This document shows positions 16,052 through 24,128 of a stretch of DNA of 64,000 bases, piece by piece (the stretch's first letter is position 1; every line of letters starts with the position of its first letter). This DNA comes from CAVUAA01 sp963739345 (GTDB taxonomy: Bacteria; Chlamydiota; Chlamydiia; Chlamydiales; JAFEGQ01): the NCBI GenBank assembly GCA_963739345.1, contig CAVUAA010000002.1, forward strand, positions 372,001-436,000, read 5' to 3'. The position numbers and the translations under genes are program-made. Below the pieces are notes generated by a model that had not been told where the DNA came from, did not search any database, and saw only the letters and a list, made by a program, of their open reading frames with translations.

Positions 16052-16762
16052 TTACGAAGTGAGGATATGGAGGCGGGCGTCAGCGTAGTCGGCCATCGAG
16101 ATGGAGCCGGCGGTGAAGGCCTGCATAAAGAGGGGTTCTGCGCCGCCGCGAGCGAGGTCGTCGAGGAGTTCTTCCCAGGCAAGTTGCTCCTGGTCAGGGG
16201 TGCCGAGCTCTCCCTGCAAAAGGGCTATTCTTAAGAGGTTGTGTGCGCGAAGGAGGGGAGCGTCGACACCGTGGAGACTCTCTTTGAGGGCGATGGCGTG
16301 GTCGAGGGCTGAGCCTAGTTGTCCTTCGGCGACGAGGAGCGATCCCTCTGAGAAGGTAGCGTAGTAAGACGGAGTCGTCCGCTCCAGAAGGGGAGCGGCG
16401 ATGTCGCGCGCGGCCGCTGCATCACCCCCATTGATGTGAGCTTGGGCGAGAGGGCCGTCATATTTTGCGTGCAGCTCACTGTGACGTTGCAGCACCTCTT
16501 CGAGCTGGGCGATTAGGCTTCCCTTCTCTTCTGAGTTGGTCAGGAGGTGATGGAGGTTGACCTGAGCTTGGAGAAAATCGTGCTCCTGGCTTTCACCTTT
16601 ATTGAAAAACGAGCGGAAAATGAACGCTGAGGCGACCATCAACATGAGCGCAGCATAGAACAGCTTCTGCTTGTGCTTAATGATCAGCGCCAGGATGAGA
16701 GGCACTGGAGCCTCTTCGGCCTCAGCGGCTTGAGGATAGATTCGGTGTCGCTTCGAGGTCAT
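16052..16762 (-). CDS. Membrane-anchored TPR-like protein (YfgM/TPR_21 type)
   Basis: 236 residues with one membrane segment (KLFYAALMLMVASAFIF, about residues 34-50) after a basic cytoplasmic end. A periplasmic helical-repeat domain follows with TPR-like helices (AHINGGDAAAARDIAAPLLE, SEGSLLVAEGQLGSALDHA, HNLLRIALLQGELG). The architecture is that of YfgM-type proteins, which act with SurA/Skp-like chaperones at the Sec translocon in other bacteria. The match is by topology and repeat pattern, so moderate. It is divergent from parB, sharing a 66-bp intergenic region that holds overlapping palindromes. Confidence 0.65.
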   Translation of the reverse strand: MTSKRHRIYPQAAEAEEAPVPLILALIIKHKQKLFYAALMLMVASAFIFRSFFNKGESQEHDFLQAQVNLHHLLTNSEEKGSLIAQLEEVLQRHSELHAKYDGPLAQAHINGGDAAAARDIAAPLLERTTPSYYATFSEGSLLVAEGQLGSALDHAIALKESLHGVDAPLLRAHNLLRIALLQGELGTPDQEQLAWEELLDDLARGGAEPLFMQAFTAGSISMADYADARLHILTS

Positions 16763-16766
16763 AATT

Positions 16767-16784
16767 TTGTGTACACAATTGTGT
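16767..16784. promoter_or_regulatory. Overlapping palindromes between divergent genes (candidate operator)
   Basis: TTGTGTACACAA (16767-16778) and ACACAATTGTGT (16773-16784) are two perfect 12-bp palindromes sharing six bases. They lie 5-22 bp upstream of the TPR-like gene start and about 45 bp upstream of the parB ATG. The position is right for a dimeric regulator acting on both divergent promoters. No regulator is identified. Confidence 0.45.
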
Positions 16785-16828
16785 AAGAGAGCTCATTATA
16801 TCCGCTTCTCCATTGTTGTAAAGAGTCT

Positions 16829-17581
16829 ATGAACGACTTATTGGTCGAAATCGATCCCAAGCGGATCACCGTGAGTCCTTACCAACCGCGAAAGCTCTTT
16901 CGCGATGAAGAGCTCGAAGAGTTGGCCGCCTCAATCCGGTCAGTGGGTGTGTTACATCCGCCTCTGGTTCGGCCGCTGGGCAACGGCGATTATGAGCTGA
17001 TTTCGGGAGAGCGTCGCCTCCGGGCTGCGCAGCTGGCGGGAATGGAGCTAGTGCCGGTGGTGGTGCGGGAGACGGAAGGGGAGGTGGGGGCTCAGGCGAC
17101 CCTGATTGAGAATATTCAGCGGGTCGACCTCAATGCAATCGAGGTGGCGAAGGGGCTTCAGGATCTAATCGACTCTTTTGGCTACAGTCAGTCGGAGCTG
17201 GCAAGGAGGGTGGGGAAGAAGCGATCGACAGTGGCCAACTACCTCCGCCTTCTGGCGTTGCCGGAGGAGGTGCAGAGGAGTGTTGAGCGGGGAGAGATCA
17301 CGATGGGGCACGCCAAGGCGGTGCTCGCTCGCGCTGAGAATGAGCGGCTCGGCTTTCATCGCGAAATTGTGCGGGAGCGGCTCACTGTTCGCGAGACCGA
17401 GCAGAGATTAAAAAAACCTGATATCTATGCAGAAGACCTGAAAAGAGGACTCGAGCGGCATCTTGGCACGCGTGTTAGCGTCGGAAGAGGGAAGATCACG
17501 CTTGAGTACAACGATCTAGATGACCTAGATCGACTGCTGGAGGCGATGGGTTTTGAGTGTGGAGACAACATTCTTAGTTGA
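16829..17581 (+). CDS. parB: Chromosome-partitioning protein ParB
   Basis: 250 residues. The N-terminal ParB/Srx CTPase domain is visible in ITVSPYQPRKLF, SIRSVGVLHPPLVRPLGNG, SGERRLRAAQLAGMELVPV (the GERR motif) and ENIQRVDLNAIEVA. The helix-turn-helix segment is GYSQSELARRVGKKRSTVANYLRLLALP split over residues about 113-140. A short C-terminal dimerisation domain follows. It loads at parS, spreads by CTP-dependent clamping and directs segregation with ParA; no parA is in the window, and I found no parS by eye. The 3' end overlaps the copA-like gene by 29 bp, so the two are probably co-transcribed. Confidence 0.94.
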   Translation: MNDLLVEIDPKRITVSPYQPRKLFRDEELEELAASIRSVGVLHPPLVRPLGNGDYELISGERRLRAAQLAGMELVPVVVRETEGEVGAQATLIENIQRVDLNAIEVAKGLQDLIDSFGYSQSELARRVGKKRSTVANYLRLLALPEEVQRSVERGEITMGHAKAVLARAENERLGFHREIVRERLTVRETEQRLKKPDIYAEDLKRGLERHLGTRVSVGRGKITLEYNDLDDLDRLLEAMGFECGDNILS

Positions 17582-19706
17582 AGGGATGCACTGCGCCAGC
17601 TGTGTGACAGGCATTGAAGAGCGCTTGCTCGGTTTCGAGGGGGTGGAGAGCGTCTCGGTCAATTTTGCGACAGGGAAGGCTGCAGTGACCCATCGAGTGG
17701 AGATGATCTCGCCGGGCGAGATGTTAGCTGCGATCGAGGCGCTCGGCTACAGAGGGGTGATCGAGTCGGCAGAGGCCAGAATTGAGCTAAAAGAAGAGCG
17801 GGGTCGAGCTTTCAAGCGGGACCTGATCATCTGGATCATTTGTTCCCTCTTTGCCCTTCCCCTTCTCGTGCAGATGGTGGTGAATCCCTTTAATCGGGGC
17901 TTCGAGATGGCCGGTTGGCTTCAGTGGACCCTTGGAACGATTGTTCAATTTGGTCTTGGGATTCCGTTCTATCGGAGTGCGTGGCAGGGGCTGAAGGCAA
18001 AAACGACCAACATGGACTCGCTGGTTGTTCTCGGCACGTCGGCCGCCTATTTCTACAGTTTCATCGTTCTCGCCTTCGACCTGGAGCATCCCCTCTATTT
18101 CGACGCAGCAGCGATCCTCCTGGTGATGATCAGTCTTGGGAAGCTGCTCGAGGCGATGAGTAGTGGGCGGGCTTCAGCTGCGATCGAGAAGCTGCTCCAC
18201 CTTCAGCCGCAGACGGCCCGGGTGGAGCGGGAGGGGGAGCAGGTAGAGATCCCCCTTGCCCAAGTGAGAGTGGGGAACACTCTCTTTGTCCGTCCGGGGG
18301 ACACGGTTCCGGTCGATGGGGAGGTGATCGACGGTGAGTCGGACATCGACGAGTCGATGTTGACTGGTGAGAGCATCTCGGTGATGAAACGGTCAGGCGA
18401 TCGGCTGTTTGGCGGAACGCGCAACGGACAGGGGGCGTTGCGGCTGCGGGCGACGGCGGTGGGTGCCGGGACGGCGCTCGCCGGCATTGTCTCCCTTGTC
18501 GAACAGGCTCAGAAGTCGAAGGCGCCCATTCAACGGCTGGCCGACAAGATCTCGTCGTATTTTGTTCCGATTGTGATCGCCATTGCGTTGGCGACGTGGG
18601 TCCTTTGGTGGTTGATCGGCGGGGTCTTCTCCACAGCTCTTGTCAACGCGGTCGCTGTCCTTGTGGTCGCCTGCCCATGTGCTCTTGGTCTCGCTGTGCC
18701 CACCGTGATGATGGTGGCGAGTGGTCTGGGTGCGGAGATGGGAATCTTGATCAAGGATGCCTCTGCGCTCGAGATCTCAAAGCGACTAGACACGGTGATT
18801 CTCGACAAGACGGGCACCCTCACTGAGGGGAAGCCGAGCGTCTCCGCGGTCATCCCTGCGGAGGGGAAGAGCGAGGAGGAGCTGCTTGCGATCGCCCTCA
18901 CGATCGAGCTCAACTCGGAGCATCCACTTGCTCGGGCAATTGTTGCTCGCGCGAAGGAGAGAAATATCTCTCCGAAGAAGGGGAGAGGCTTCAAAGCGAC
19001 AGCTGGGCGGGGAGCGGAGATGAAGATCGAGGGGGCGGACATTCACCTCGCAGCGATTCGCTTCTTTGAGGGGATGCTTCCCGAAGAGGTGGAGCGGTTG
19101 GAGCTGCGGGGGAACACGGTGATTGCCGTGTGGAGCGATGCGGGGCCGATCGGATTCATTGGGATCGCCGACCGTGTGCGGGACAGCTCAGCTCGGGCGG
19201 TGAGTCAGCTCAAGGAGCTCGGCCTAAATCCTGTGATGATCACCGGCGACAACCGGGAGACGGCGGCGGCCGTTGCGCAGCAGGTGGGAATCGATCAGTT
19301 TCTTGCAGAGGTGTTGCCAAAAGACAAGGCCGCCAAGGTGGAAGAGTTTAAGGCTCATGGAAAATTCGTTGGAATGGTGGGTGATGGGATCAACGACGCT
19401 CCTGCGCTCGCCGCGGCCCATGTTGGTTTTGCGATTGGGGCGGGCTCGGACATTGCGATTGAGGCGGCCGATATCACCCTGTTGAGAAGTGAGGTGACCA
19501 GCGTAGCCGACGCTGTCCGTCTTGCAAGAGCCACATTTCGGAAGATGAGGCAGAACCTATTTTTCGCCTTCGTCTACAACTGCGTCGGCATTCCGATCGC
19601 CGCCGCGGGCCTTCTCAATCCGGTGATTGCAGGGACTGCGATGGCAGCGAGCAGCATCTCGGTCATTCTAAATGCGCTGACTCTCCGCCGTTTTTCTGGG
19701 GATTGA
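17553..19706 (+). CDS. copA: Copper/heavy-metal P1B-type ATPase
   Basis: 717 residues from a TTG at 17553 with GGAGG about 10 bases upstream; the start lies inside parB. Order of parts: a heavy-metal-associated domain with GMHCASC (residues 10-16), eight membrane helices, the actuator TGES loop, the transport motif VVACPCALGLAVPT (CPC), the phosphorylation loop DKTGTLTEGKP, the SEHPLA nucleotide motif and the hinge GDGINDAPALAAA. The CPC motif with a single CxxC HMA domain indicates Cu(I) export, with zinc/cadmium less likely. No CueR-type regulator is adjacent. It overlaps the convergent MFS gene by 44 bp. Confidence 0.92.
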   Translation: MSVETTFLVEGMHCASCVTGIEERLLGFEGVESVSVNFATGKAAVTHRVEMISPGEMLAAIEALGYRGVIESAEARIELKEERGRAFKRDLIIWIICSLFALPLLVQMVVNPFNRGFEMAGWLQWTLGTIVQFGLGIPFYRSAWQGLKAKTTNMDSLVVLGTSAAYFYSFIVLAFDLEHPLYFDAAAILLVMISLGKLLEAMSSGRASAAIEKLLHLQPQTARVEREGEQVEIPLAQVRVGNTLFVRPGDTVPVDGEVIDGESDIDESMLTGESISVMKRSGDRLFGGTRNGQGALRLRATAVGAGTALAGIVSLVEQAQKSKAPIQRLADKISSYFVPIVIAIALATWVLWWLIGGVFSTALVNAVAVLVVACPCALGLAVPTVMMVASGLGAEMGILIKDASALEISKRLDTVILDKTGTLTEGKPSVSAVIPAEGKSEEELLAIALTIELNSEHPLARAIVARAKERNISPKKGRGFKATAGRGAEMKIEGADIHLAAIRFFEGMLPEEVERLELRGNTVIAVWSDAGPIGFIGIADRVRDSSARAVSQLKELGLNPVMITGDNRETAAAVAQQVGIDQFLAEVLPKDKAAKVEEFKAHGKFVGMVGDGINDAPALAAAHVGFAIGAGSDIAIEAADITLLRSEVTSVADAVRLARATFRKMRQNLFFAFVYNCVGIPIAAAGLLNPVIAGTAMAASSISVILNALTLRRFSGD

Positions 19707-20961
19707 CGGCTACCATTAGGATGAGCCAGGCGAGGGCAGCGCACGAGGCGCCGATGATCGTCGGTAGGCGGAAGTAGTGGGCAATCAGAGGGCCCGAGGC
19801 GATCGGGGTGATCGCCTGCGCTAGTGATTGCACTGACTGATTGACTCCCATGATCTCACCTTGTTTCTCTTTGCCCGCCAGGTCTGAGACGATGGCGAGA
19901 ATATTGGGCCAAGCGAGGCAGACGAAGAGGACAAGGAGGGGGTAGATGAACCAGAGCCAAAATGAGTTGGTGGGGAGGAGAAGAGAGAGGAGGACCAGCG
20001 CCATGCAGGGGAGAGAGACGGCGACGATTGAGCGGGGGCGGAAAATGCTGGAGATCGGAGGGGAGAGCGCCCCTTGGAGCAATGCATACCAGAGAGCAAT
20101 GTAGGTAAACGTGTCTCCGATTAGCGTCTGATCGAACGAGAACTCTTGGATGAGATAGACCTGAAAGAACTGGGCGAAGAAGAACCAGGCAAGAGTGAAG
20201 AGAAAGAAGACGGTCATCGCTGCTCGGATCTGTGGTTGCTTGAACGCTCGATAGATGTCGACAAGGCCCGACCAGACGTGGATCTTTACGAAGCTCTTCT
20301 CGTGAATCGTTTCCTGGAACCAGAGCACCATCAGTCCCGTGTTGAGTGCGGCGAAAATTGCAGAGGCCCAAAACGGGGTGTCGTAGCTAAACCAGCTCAC
20401 AATATCGGGGTCGGCAAGACGTCCTCCCACCACTGGTCCTAAGATGAAACCCACTCCCATCGCCAATGCGAGGAGGCCAAAGTAGGCCCCCTTTTTCTCG
20501 TCGTGGTAGAGGTCTGCCACTGACGATTGACAGATCGAGCTATTTCCTCCCATGAATCCGCAAACAAAGCGGCCTAAGAAAAGGATGGTGATGCTGTTGG
20601 CGAGAACGCCGGCGGCGGAGATGACGTAGCCAATGGTTGCTCCTCCAAGCGATAGGACTAGCCACAGCTTCCGGCCGTGCCGATCGGAGAGTTTCCCGAG
20701 GATCGGCGATCCGAAAAACTGCCCGATGGGGTAGATTGCCGTCAGAAAGCCGAGGACGATCCCGCGCACCCCGATCGACGTTGTTGCAGACATCACATCC
20801 GCACCCGGCATCGGCTCGAGCAGCATCGGTGCGAAGATTGGCACTACAAGCGCCACGCCAAGAAAGTCAATGAAGACCGTCAGGAAGATCGGCAAAAATC
20901 TGAGTGTTTTGACCCTAAAAATCACACCTCTATGTTTAGCTATTGAAACAATGCTTGCCAA
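19663..20961 (-). CDS. MFS transporter, TetA-like
   Basis: Up to 432 residues from a TTG at 20961; other possible starts are the GTG codons 12 and 16 residues later, just before FLPIFLTVFIDFLGVALV, the first helix. No start has a good ribosome site. Twelve membrane helices are predicted by eye. MFS motif A is GKLSDRHGRKLWL (about residue 88), and LGPVVGGRLAD corresponds to the motif C region typical of drug:H+ antiporters. Tetracycline/multidrug-efflux relatives are the closest pattern, but many chlamydial members transport unknown solutes. The 3' end overlaps copA by 44 bp. It is divergent from the MOMP array with only about 25-45 bp between, so regulation is likely shared. Confidence 0.82.
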   Translation of the reverse strand: MASIVSIAKHRGVIFRVKTLRFLPIFLTVFIDFLGVALVVPIFAPMLLEPMPGADVMSATTSIGVRGIVLGFLTAIYPIGQFFGSPILGKLSDRHGRKLWLVLSLGGATIGYVISAAGVLANSITILFLGRFVCGFMGGNSSICQSSVADLYHDEKKGAYFGLLALAMGVGFILGPVVGGRLADPDIVSWFSYDTPFWASAIFAALNTGLMVLWFQETIHEKSFVKIHVWSGLVDIYRAFKQPQIRAAMTVFFLFTLAWFFFAQFFQVYLIQEFSFDQTLIGDTFTYIALWYALLQGALSPPISSIFRPRSIVAVSLPCMALVLLSLLLPTNSFWLWFIYPLLVLFVCLAWPNILAIVSDLAGKEKQGEIMGVNQSVQSLAQAITPIASGPLIAHYFRLPTIIGASCAALAWLILMVAVNPQKNGGESAHLE

Positions 20962-21004
20962 GAGTTAGCTTGGATCTAGTTTCTCAATGGATGGATGCAG
21001 GGGC

Positions 21005-22144
21005 ATGATGAGCTTCATCAAGCGATGGCCGATGATGAGATCGTTGATTAAAGCCCGAGATTTGGATTGTGCCGGGCTTTGGGGTCGGGGCGATGGCAGA
21101 CGTGCGTCGCATACTCGGGTGAATAGGGGCGCACGTCTGCCGACGCATCCGGGGCCGAATGCCGGTGCAAGGCGGATTTCGGATTTAATCAACGGTCTCA
21201 TGATGGTTGGGACAGTGGTGCTGTTGCTGTGCGGTCAACCTTTGGTGGCGAAGTGCGGAGAGTGGACAACAGGTGTGCATGCGCTCTACTTCACGCCCAT
21301 CACTAGTGCCTATGGATATGCGAGCACCTTTAACGCGATTGCCCCTGGGACCGACACGCAAACGGGCGAAGCGCAGCTCGTCCCTTGCGCGGCTGACTGG
21401 GGATTTCGGGTTGTAGGCGACTATCTCAATGACTGTATGTTTGCCGGTGTGAGCTACCAGTGGTTTGCGGTGACTACCACCCGTGCGGTCACCGCCGCCA
21501 ACATAGGGGTCCTAGGAGCATTGATCACCGGATCCGGCAGGGCAACGGGTCAAGTTGGAATCGAGTACCAGAATGTCGATGCAAGAGTGGGAAAGCACCT
21601 GGTGCGCGGGTGTGTATCTTCTTTCTACCTCTACGGGAACGGCCGTTGGGTAGATCTCTCTTATCGCCGCGGAGCGCGCACCACTCTTACCAACGGCGGG
21701 ATTGCGAGTTCACACGAGAAATCTCAGCTTCAAGGTGGGGCGATTGGAATAGGTGTCGGCGGAGAGTTTGATATCCGGTGCGGCATTGGCGCGTTTTTCG
21801 ACGGCAATGTCTTGGGTGTGATTGGGAAACGGTCGCTCAAGAATGTGGAATTCCAGGGATTCAACCCAGGTTTCACCCCACAGATTCGGCGAGCCAAGTA
21901 TCCAACAGAGACGTGTGTTCTTCCAGAAGTCGATTTCCGCATAGGGATCAACTACACCTACATGTGTGGCTGCTGGGAGGTGATCGGTGAACTAGGTTAT
22001 GAAGTGGACTACTTCTGGGACGGGTCGATATTCCCCAACCTCACCGGTGTCGATCTTGGACTTGGTGGTACACGAGAATTTGTCCCTGTCTGCCAAGATC
22101 TTGGATTTTCCGGCCTATTTTTTGGAGCACGCCTTGTTTTCTAG
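21005..22144 (+). CDS. MOMP-like porin A, with an in-frame element inserted in the signal peptide
   Basis: About 379 residues as it stands. Removing the 168 bases from 21032 to 21199 (element plus one target copy) restores a perfect signal: MMSFIKRWPMMVGTVVLLL followed by CGQPLVA and the mature CGEWTTGVHALYFTPI. With the insertion, the basic start and the hydrophobic core are separated by 56 extra codons, all open. Translation could instead begin at the second ATGATG (21200), which lacks positive charges. The mature barrel is intact and similar to copies B and C: YLNDCMFAGVSYQWF, LYGNGRWVDLSYRRGA, CGCWEVIGELGYEVDYFW and GFSGLFFGARLVF. Conserved Cys suit disulfide cross-linking. Whether the protein is still exported is an open question. 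Confidence 0.85.
   Translation: MMSFIKRWPMMRSLIKARDLDCAGLWGRGDGRRASHTRVNRGARLPTHPGPNAGARRISDLINGLMMVGTVVLLLCGQPLVAKCGEWTTGVHALYFTPITSAYGYASTFNAIAPGTDTQTGEAQLVPCAADWGFRVVGDYLNDCMFAGVSYQWFAVTTTRAVTAANIGVLGALITGSGRATGQVGIEYQNVDARVGKHLVRGCVSSFYLYGNGRWVDLSYRRGARTTLTNGGIASSHEKSQLQGGAIGIGVGGEFDIRCGIGAFFDGNVLGVIGKRSLKNVEFQGFNPGFTPQIRRAKYPTETCVLPEVDFRIGINYTYMCGCWEVIGELGYEVDYFWDGSIFPNLTGVDLGLGGTREFVPVCQDLGFSGLFFGARLVF
21037..21199. mobile_element. Nested palindromic element, extended copy (163 bp), in a MOMP gene
   Basis: Terminal inverted repeats GAGATCGTTGATTAAA and TTTAATCAACGGTCTC are flanked by the direct repeat ATGAT (21032-21036 and 21200-21204). Inside is a 104-bp core (21067-21170) folding as a long imperfect hairpin: TTGTGCCGG pairs with CCGGTGCAA, and GGCAGACGTGCG with CGCACGTCTGCC around an apical loop. 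The core recurs at 28297-28400, and the ends recur in a compact copy at 25076-25122. It encodes no transposase, so it would be a non-autonomous element. Confidence 0.85.
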
Positions 22145-23096
22145 AGCACTAAAGAGATTTTTTATTATATTGCTAATCTTTGCGCAGCCAGCTGTTGCTG
22201 CTGAGTGCGGTGAGTGCTCGGTGGGGGCGCATGCGCTTTATTTCACTCCCATCGCCTGCCCCTATACCTACGCGCAAACTGTCGTGCAGGTTTTTCCACC
22301 CTCTTTTGTAACACTGACCGGTCGAGCGCAGATTGTCCCCTGTCGTGCAGATTGGGGTTTTCGGGTATATGGCAACTATCTCAACGACTGCCTATTTGCG
22401 GGCGTGAGCTATCAGCGGTTTGACGCGACGAACTCTAGCTCTGTTGTGGCTGATAGTGTCAATATTCGAGGAGGGGGAAACATCGCCGGCCTCTCGCGCG
22501 CTACCGGTCAAGTGGGCGTCGACTATCAAAATATCGACGTGAGAGTGGGGATGCAACTGTTGCGGAGATGTGCAGCTTCCCTTTACCTGTACGGTAACGG
22601 ACGGTGGGTAGACCTTTCCCGTCAACGTGCGGTGCGTCAAGTTTCGCTGACGACTGGAGCAGTGCAGAACATTAGAGAAGAGACTCAGCTTCAAGGTGGC
22701 GCTATCGGCTTTGGAGCGGGAGGGGAGTTTGGTGTGGGATGTGGCCTTGGCGCTTTTATCGATGGCAACATCTTGGGCGTCATTGGTAAACGCTCTTTAA
22801 AAAATGTTGAATTTGTAGCATCTGGAGCCGTCCCTCAGATTCGGAAGGAGTCCTATCCCTCTGAGATCTGTATCGTTCCAGAGGCCGACTTCCGCATCGG
22901 CATCAACCACACCTACATGTGTGGTTGCTGGCAGTTGGTAACTGAGATTGGCTATGAAGTGGATTATTTCTGGCACGGGTCGGTGTTTCCCAAATTCACC
23001 AGCTCTACGATTCAGCAGGGCTTTTCCGGATTTACACCTGTCTGCGAGGACATTGGCTTCGCTGGACTCTTTTTTGGGGGGCACCTTGTCTTCTAG
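22134..23096 (+). CDS. MOMP-like porin B
   Basis: About 320 residues. I choose the TTG at 22134, eleven bases inside the end of porin A, because GGAG precedes it by six bases and it yields the signal LFSRALKRFFIILLIFAQ plus PAVAA before CGECSVGAHALYFTPIACP. No ATG gives a signal peptide. The body matches copy A: YLNDCLFAGVSYQRF, LYGNGRWVDLSRQRAV, GLGAFIDGNILGVIGKRSL, CGCWQLVTEIGYEVDYFW, and the end GFAGLFFGGHLVF. By family it is a trimeric porin and major structural protein of the infectious form. The overlap predicts translational coupling to porin A, so decay of A could change its expression. Confidence 0.87.
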   Translation: MFSRALKRFFIILLIFAQPAVAAECGECSVGAHALYFTPIACPYTYAQTVVQVFPPSFVTLTGRAQIVPCRADWGFRVYGNYLNDCLFAGVSYQRFDATNSSSVVADSVNIRGGGNIAGLSRATGQVGVDYQNIDVRVGMQLLRRCAASLYLYGNGRWVDLSRQRAVRQVSLTTGAVQNIREETQLQGGAIGFGAGGEFGVGCGLGAFIDGNILGVIGKRSLKNVEFVASGAVPQIRKESYPSEICIVPEADFRIGINHTYMCGCWQLVTEIGYEVDYFWHGSVFPKFTSSTIQQGFSGFTPVCEDIGFAGLFFGGHLVF

Positions 23097-24102
23097 ATTG
23101 AGTACTAGCCTAAAACACCTGATCACCGTTGGCATGGCCGTTGCGCTGTTGCTCGTCACCCCGCTTGAAGCGATGGGGCGTGCACGTCCGGAGGAGTTCT
23201 CCGTGGTTACGACGATCGATTGCTGCGGAGAGTGGGCGGTAGGTGGGCACGCACTCTATTTCGCTCCCATCACCTGCCCCTTCGCCTTTGCAAACGTGAG
23301 CAATCAAACCATTGGCAGTGTTGATGTCATTGACTCCCGAGCGGTGACCATTCCGTGCCACACAGATTGGGGATTTCGGCTCTTTGGTAACTACCTCAAC
23401 GACTGTCTATTTGCGGCTGTGAGCTATCAGCGGCTTGAGGCGGCCACCAACCGTCCAGTGGTTGCAACCGCAATCACTGGAGGGGGGATTGGCGGCACCG
23501 CTAACATCGTCGGCCAAGTGGGTATCGAGTACCAGAACATCGATGTGCGGGTGGGGACCCACCTGCTTCAGGAGTGCAATTCAACACTTTACCTATACGG
23601 CAACACTCGTTGGGTAGACCTTTCCCATCGGCGTGCAGTCGGCAGTGTCCGACAGCGGGATGGAGCCACAGAGTCCTTCACGGAAAAGTCTGCATTCCAA
23701 GGGGGAGCGATTGGCATCGGCCTAGGCAGTGAGATTGACGTTTGGTGCGGTATTGGCGCCTTTATCGACGGCAATGTGTTGGGAGTGATTGGCAACCGGT
23801 CTTTGACAAATGTGAGATATCGACAAGCGCTCATCAACCCCCGCGATCTACAGCTCTCCTACCCCTCTGACACATGTATCATTCCGGAAGCTGATTTCCG
23901 GATTGGCCTTACCTACACCTATGCGTGTGGTTGCTGGAAGTTTGAGGGCGAGGTTGGCTATGAGGTGGACTACTTTTGGAACGGATCGGCGTTCCCTGAA
24001 TTTAATGGGATCGAACTCATCCCAAGCACCCGGGGCTTTGTCCTCGTTTGCGAAAACCTTGGCCTTTCAGGACTGTTCTTTGGGGCTCGCCTCATCTTTT
24101 AA
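23086..24102 (+). CDS. MOMP-like porin C
   Basis: About 338 residues. Start candidates are the TTG at 23086, placed exactly as in porin B (11 bases inside the upstream gene, in a CTTGTCTTCTAG context), and a TTG at 23098. An ATG at 23134 would drop the basic part of the signal. Signal core VGMAVALLLVTPLEA is followed by an extra 20-residue segment and CCGEWAVGGHALYFAPITCP. The barrel motifs are as in A and B (YLNDCLFAAVSYQRL, LYGNTRWVDLSHRRAV, CGCWKFEGEVGYEVDYFW, GLSGLFFGARLIF). Differences between A, B and C concentrate in short stretches between the conserved motifs, as expected for exposed loops. Confidence 0.87.
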   Translation: MSSRLSTSLKHLITVGMAVALLLVTPLEAMGRARPEEFSVVTTIDCCGEWAVGGHALYFAPITCPFAFANVSNQTIGSVDVIDSRAVTIPCHTDWGFRLFGNYLNDCLFAAVSYQRLEAATNRPVVATAITGGGIGGTANIVGQVGIEYQNIDVRVGTHLLQECNSTLYLYGNTRWVDLSHRRAVGSVRQRDGATESFTEKSAFQGGAIGIGLGSEIDVWCGIGAFIDGNVLGVIGNRSLTNVRYRQALINPRDLQLSYPSDTCIIPEADFRIGLTYTYACGCWKFEGEVGYEVDYFWNGSAFPEFNGIELIPSTRGFVLVCENLGLSGLFFGARLIF

Positions 24103-24128
24103 TCCACCTTGAGGTAGAATAGTCTTCT

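Noticed and set aside
17553..19706. Zinc/cadmium (ZntA) rather than copper ATPase
   Set aside because: GMHCASC with the CPC motif and overall order fit Cu(I) ATPases better, though the metal is not proven.
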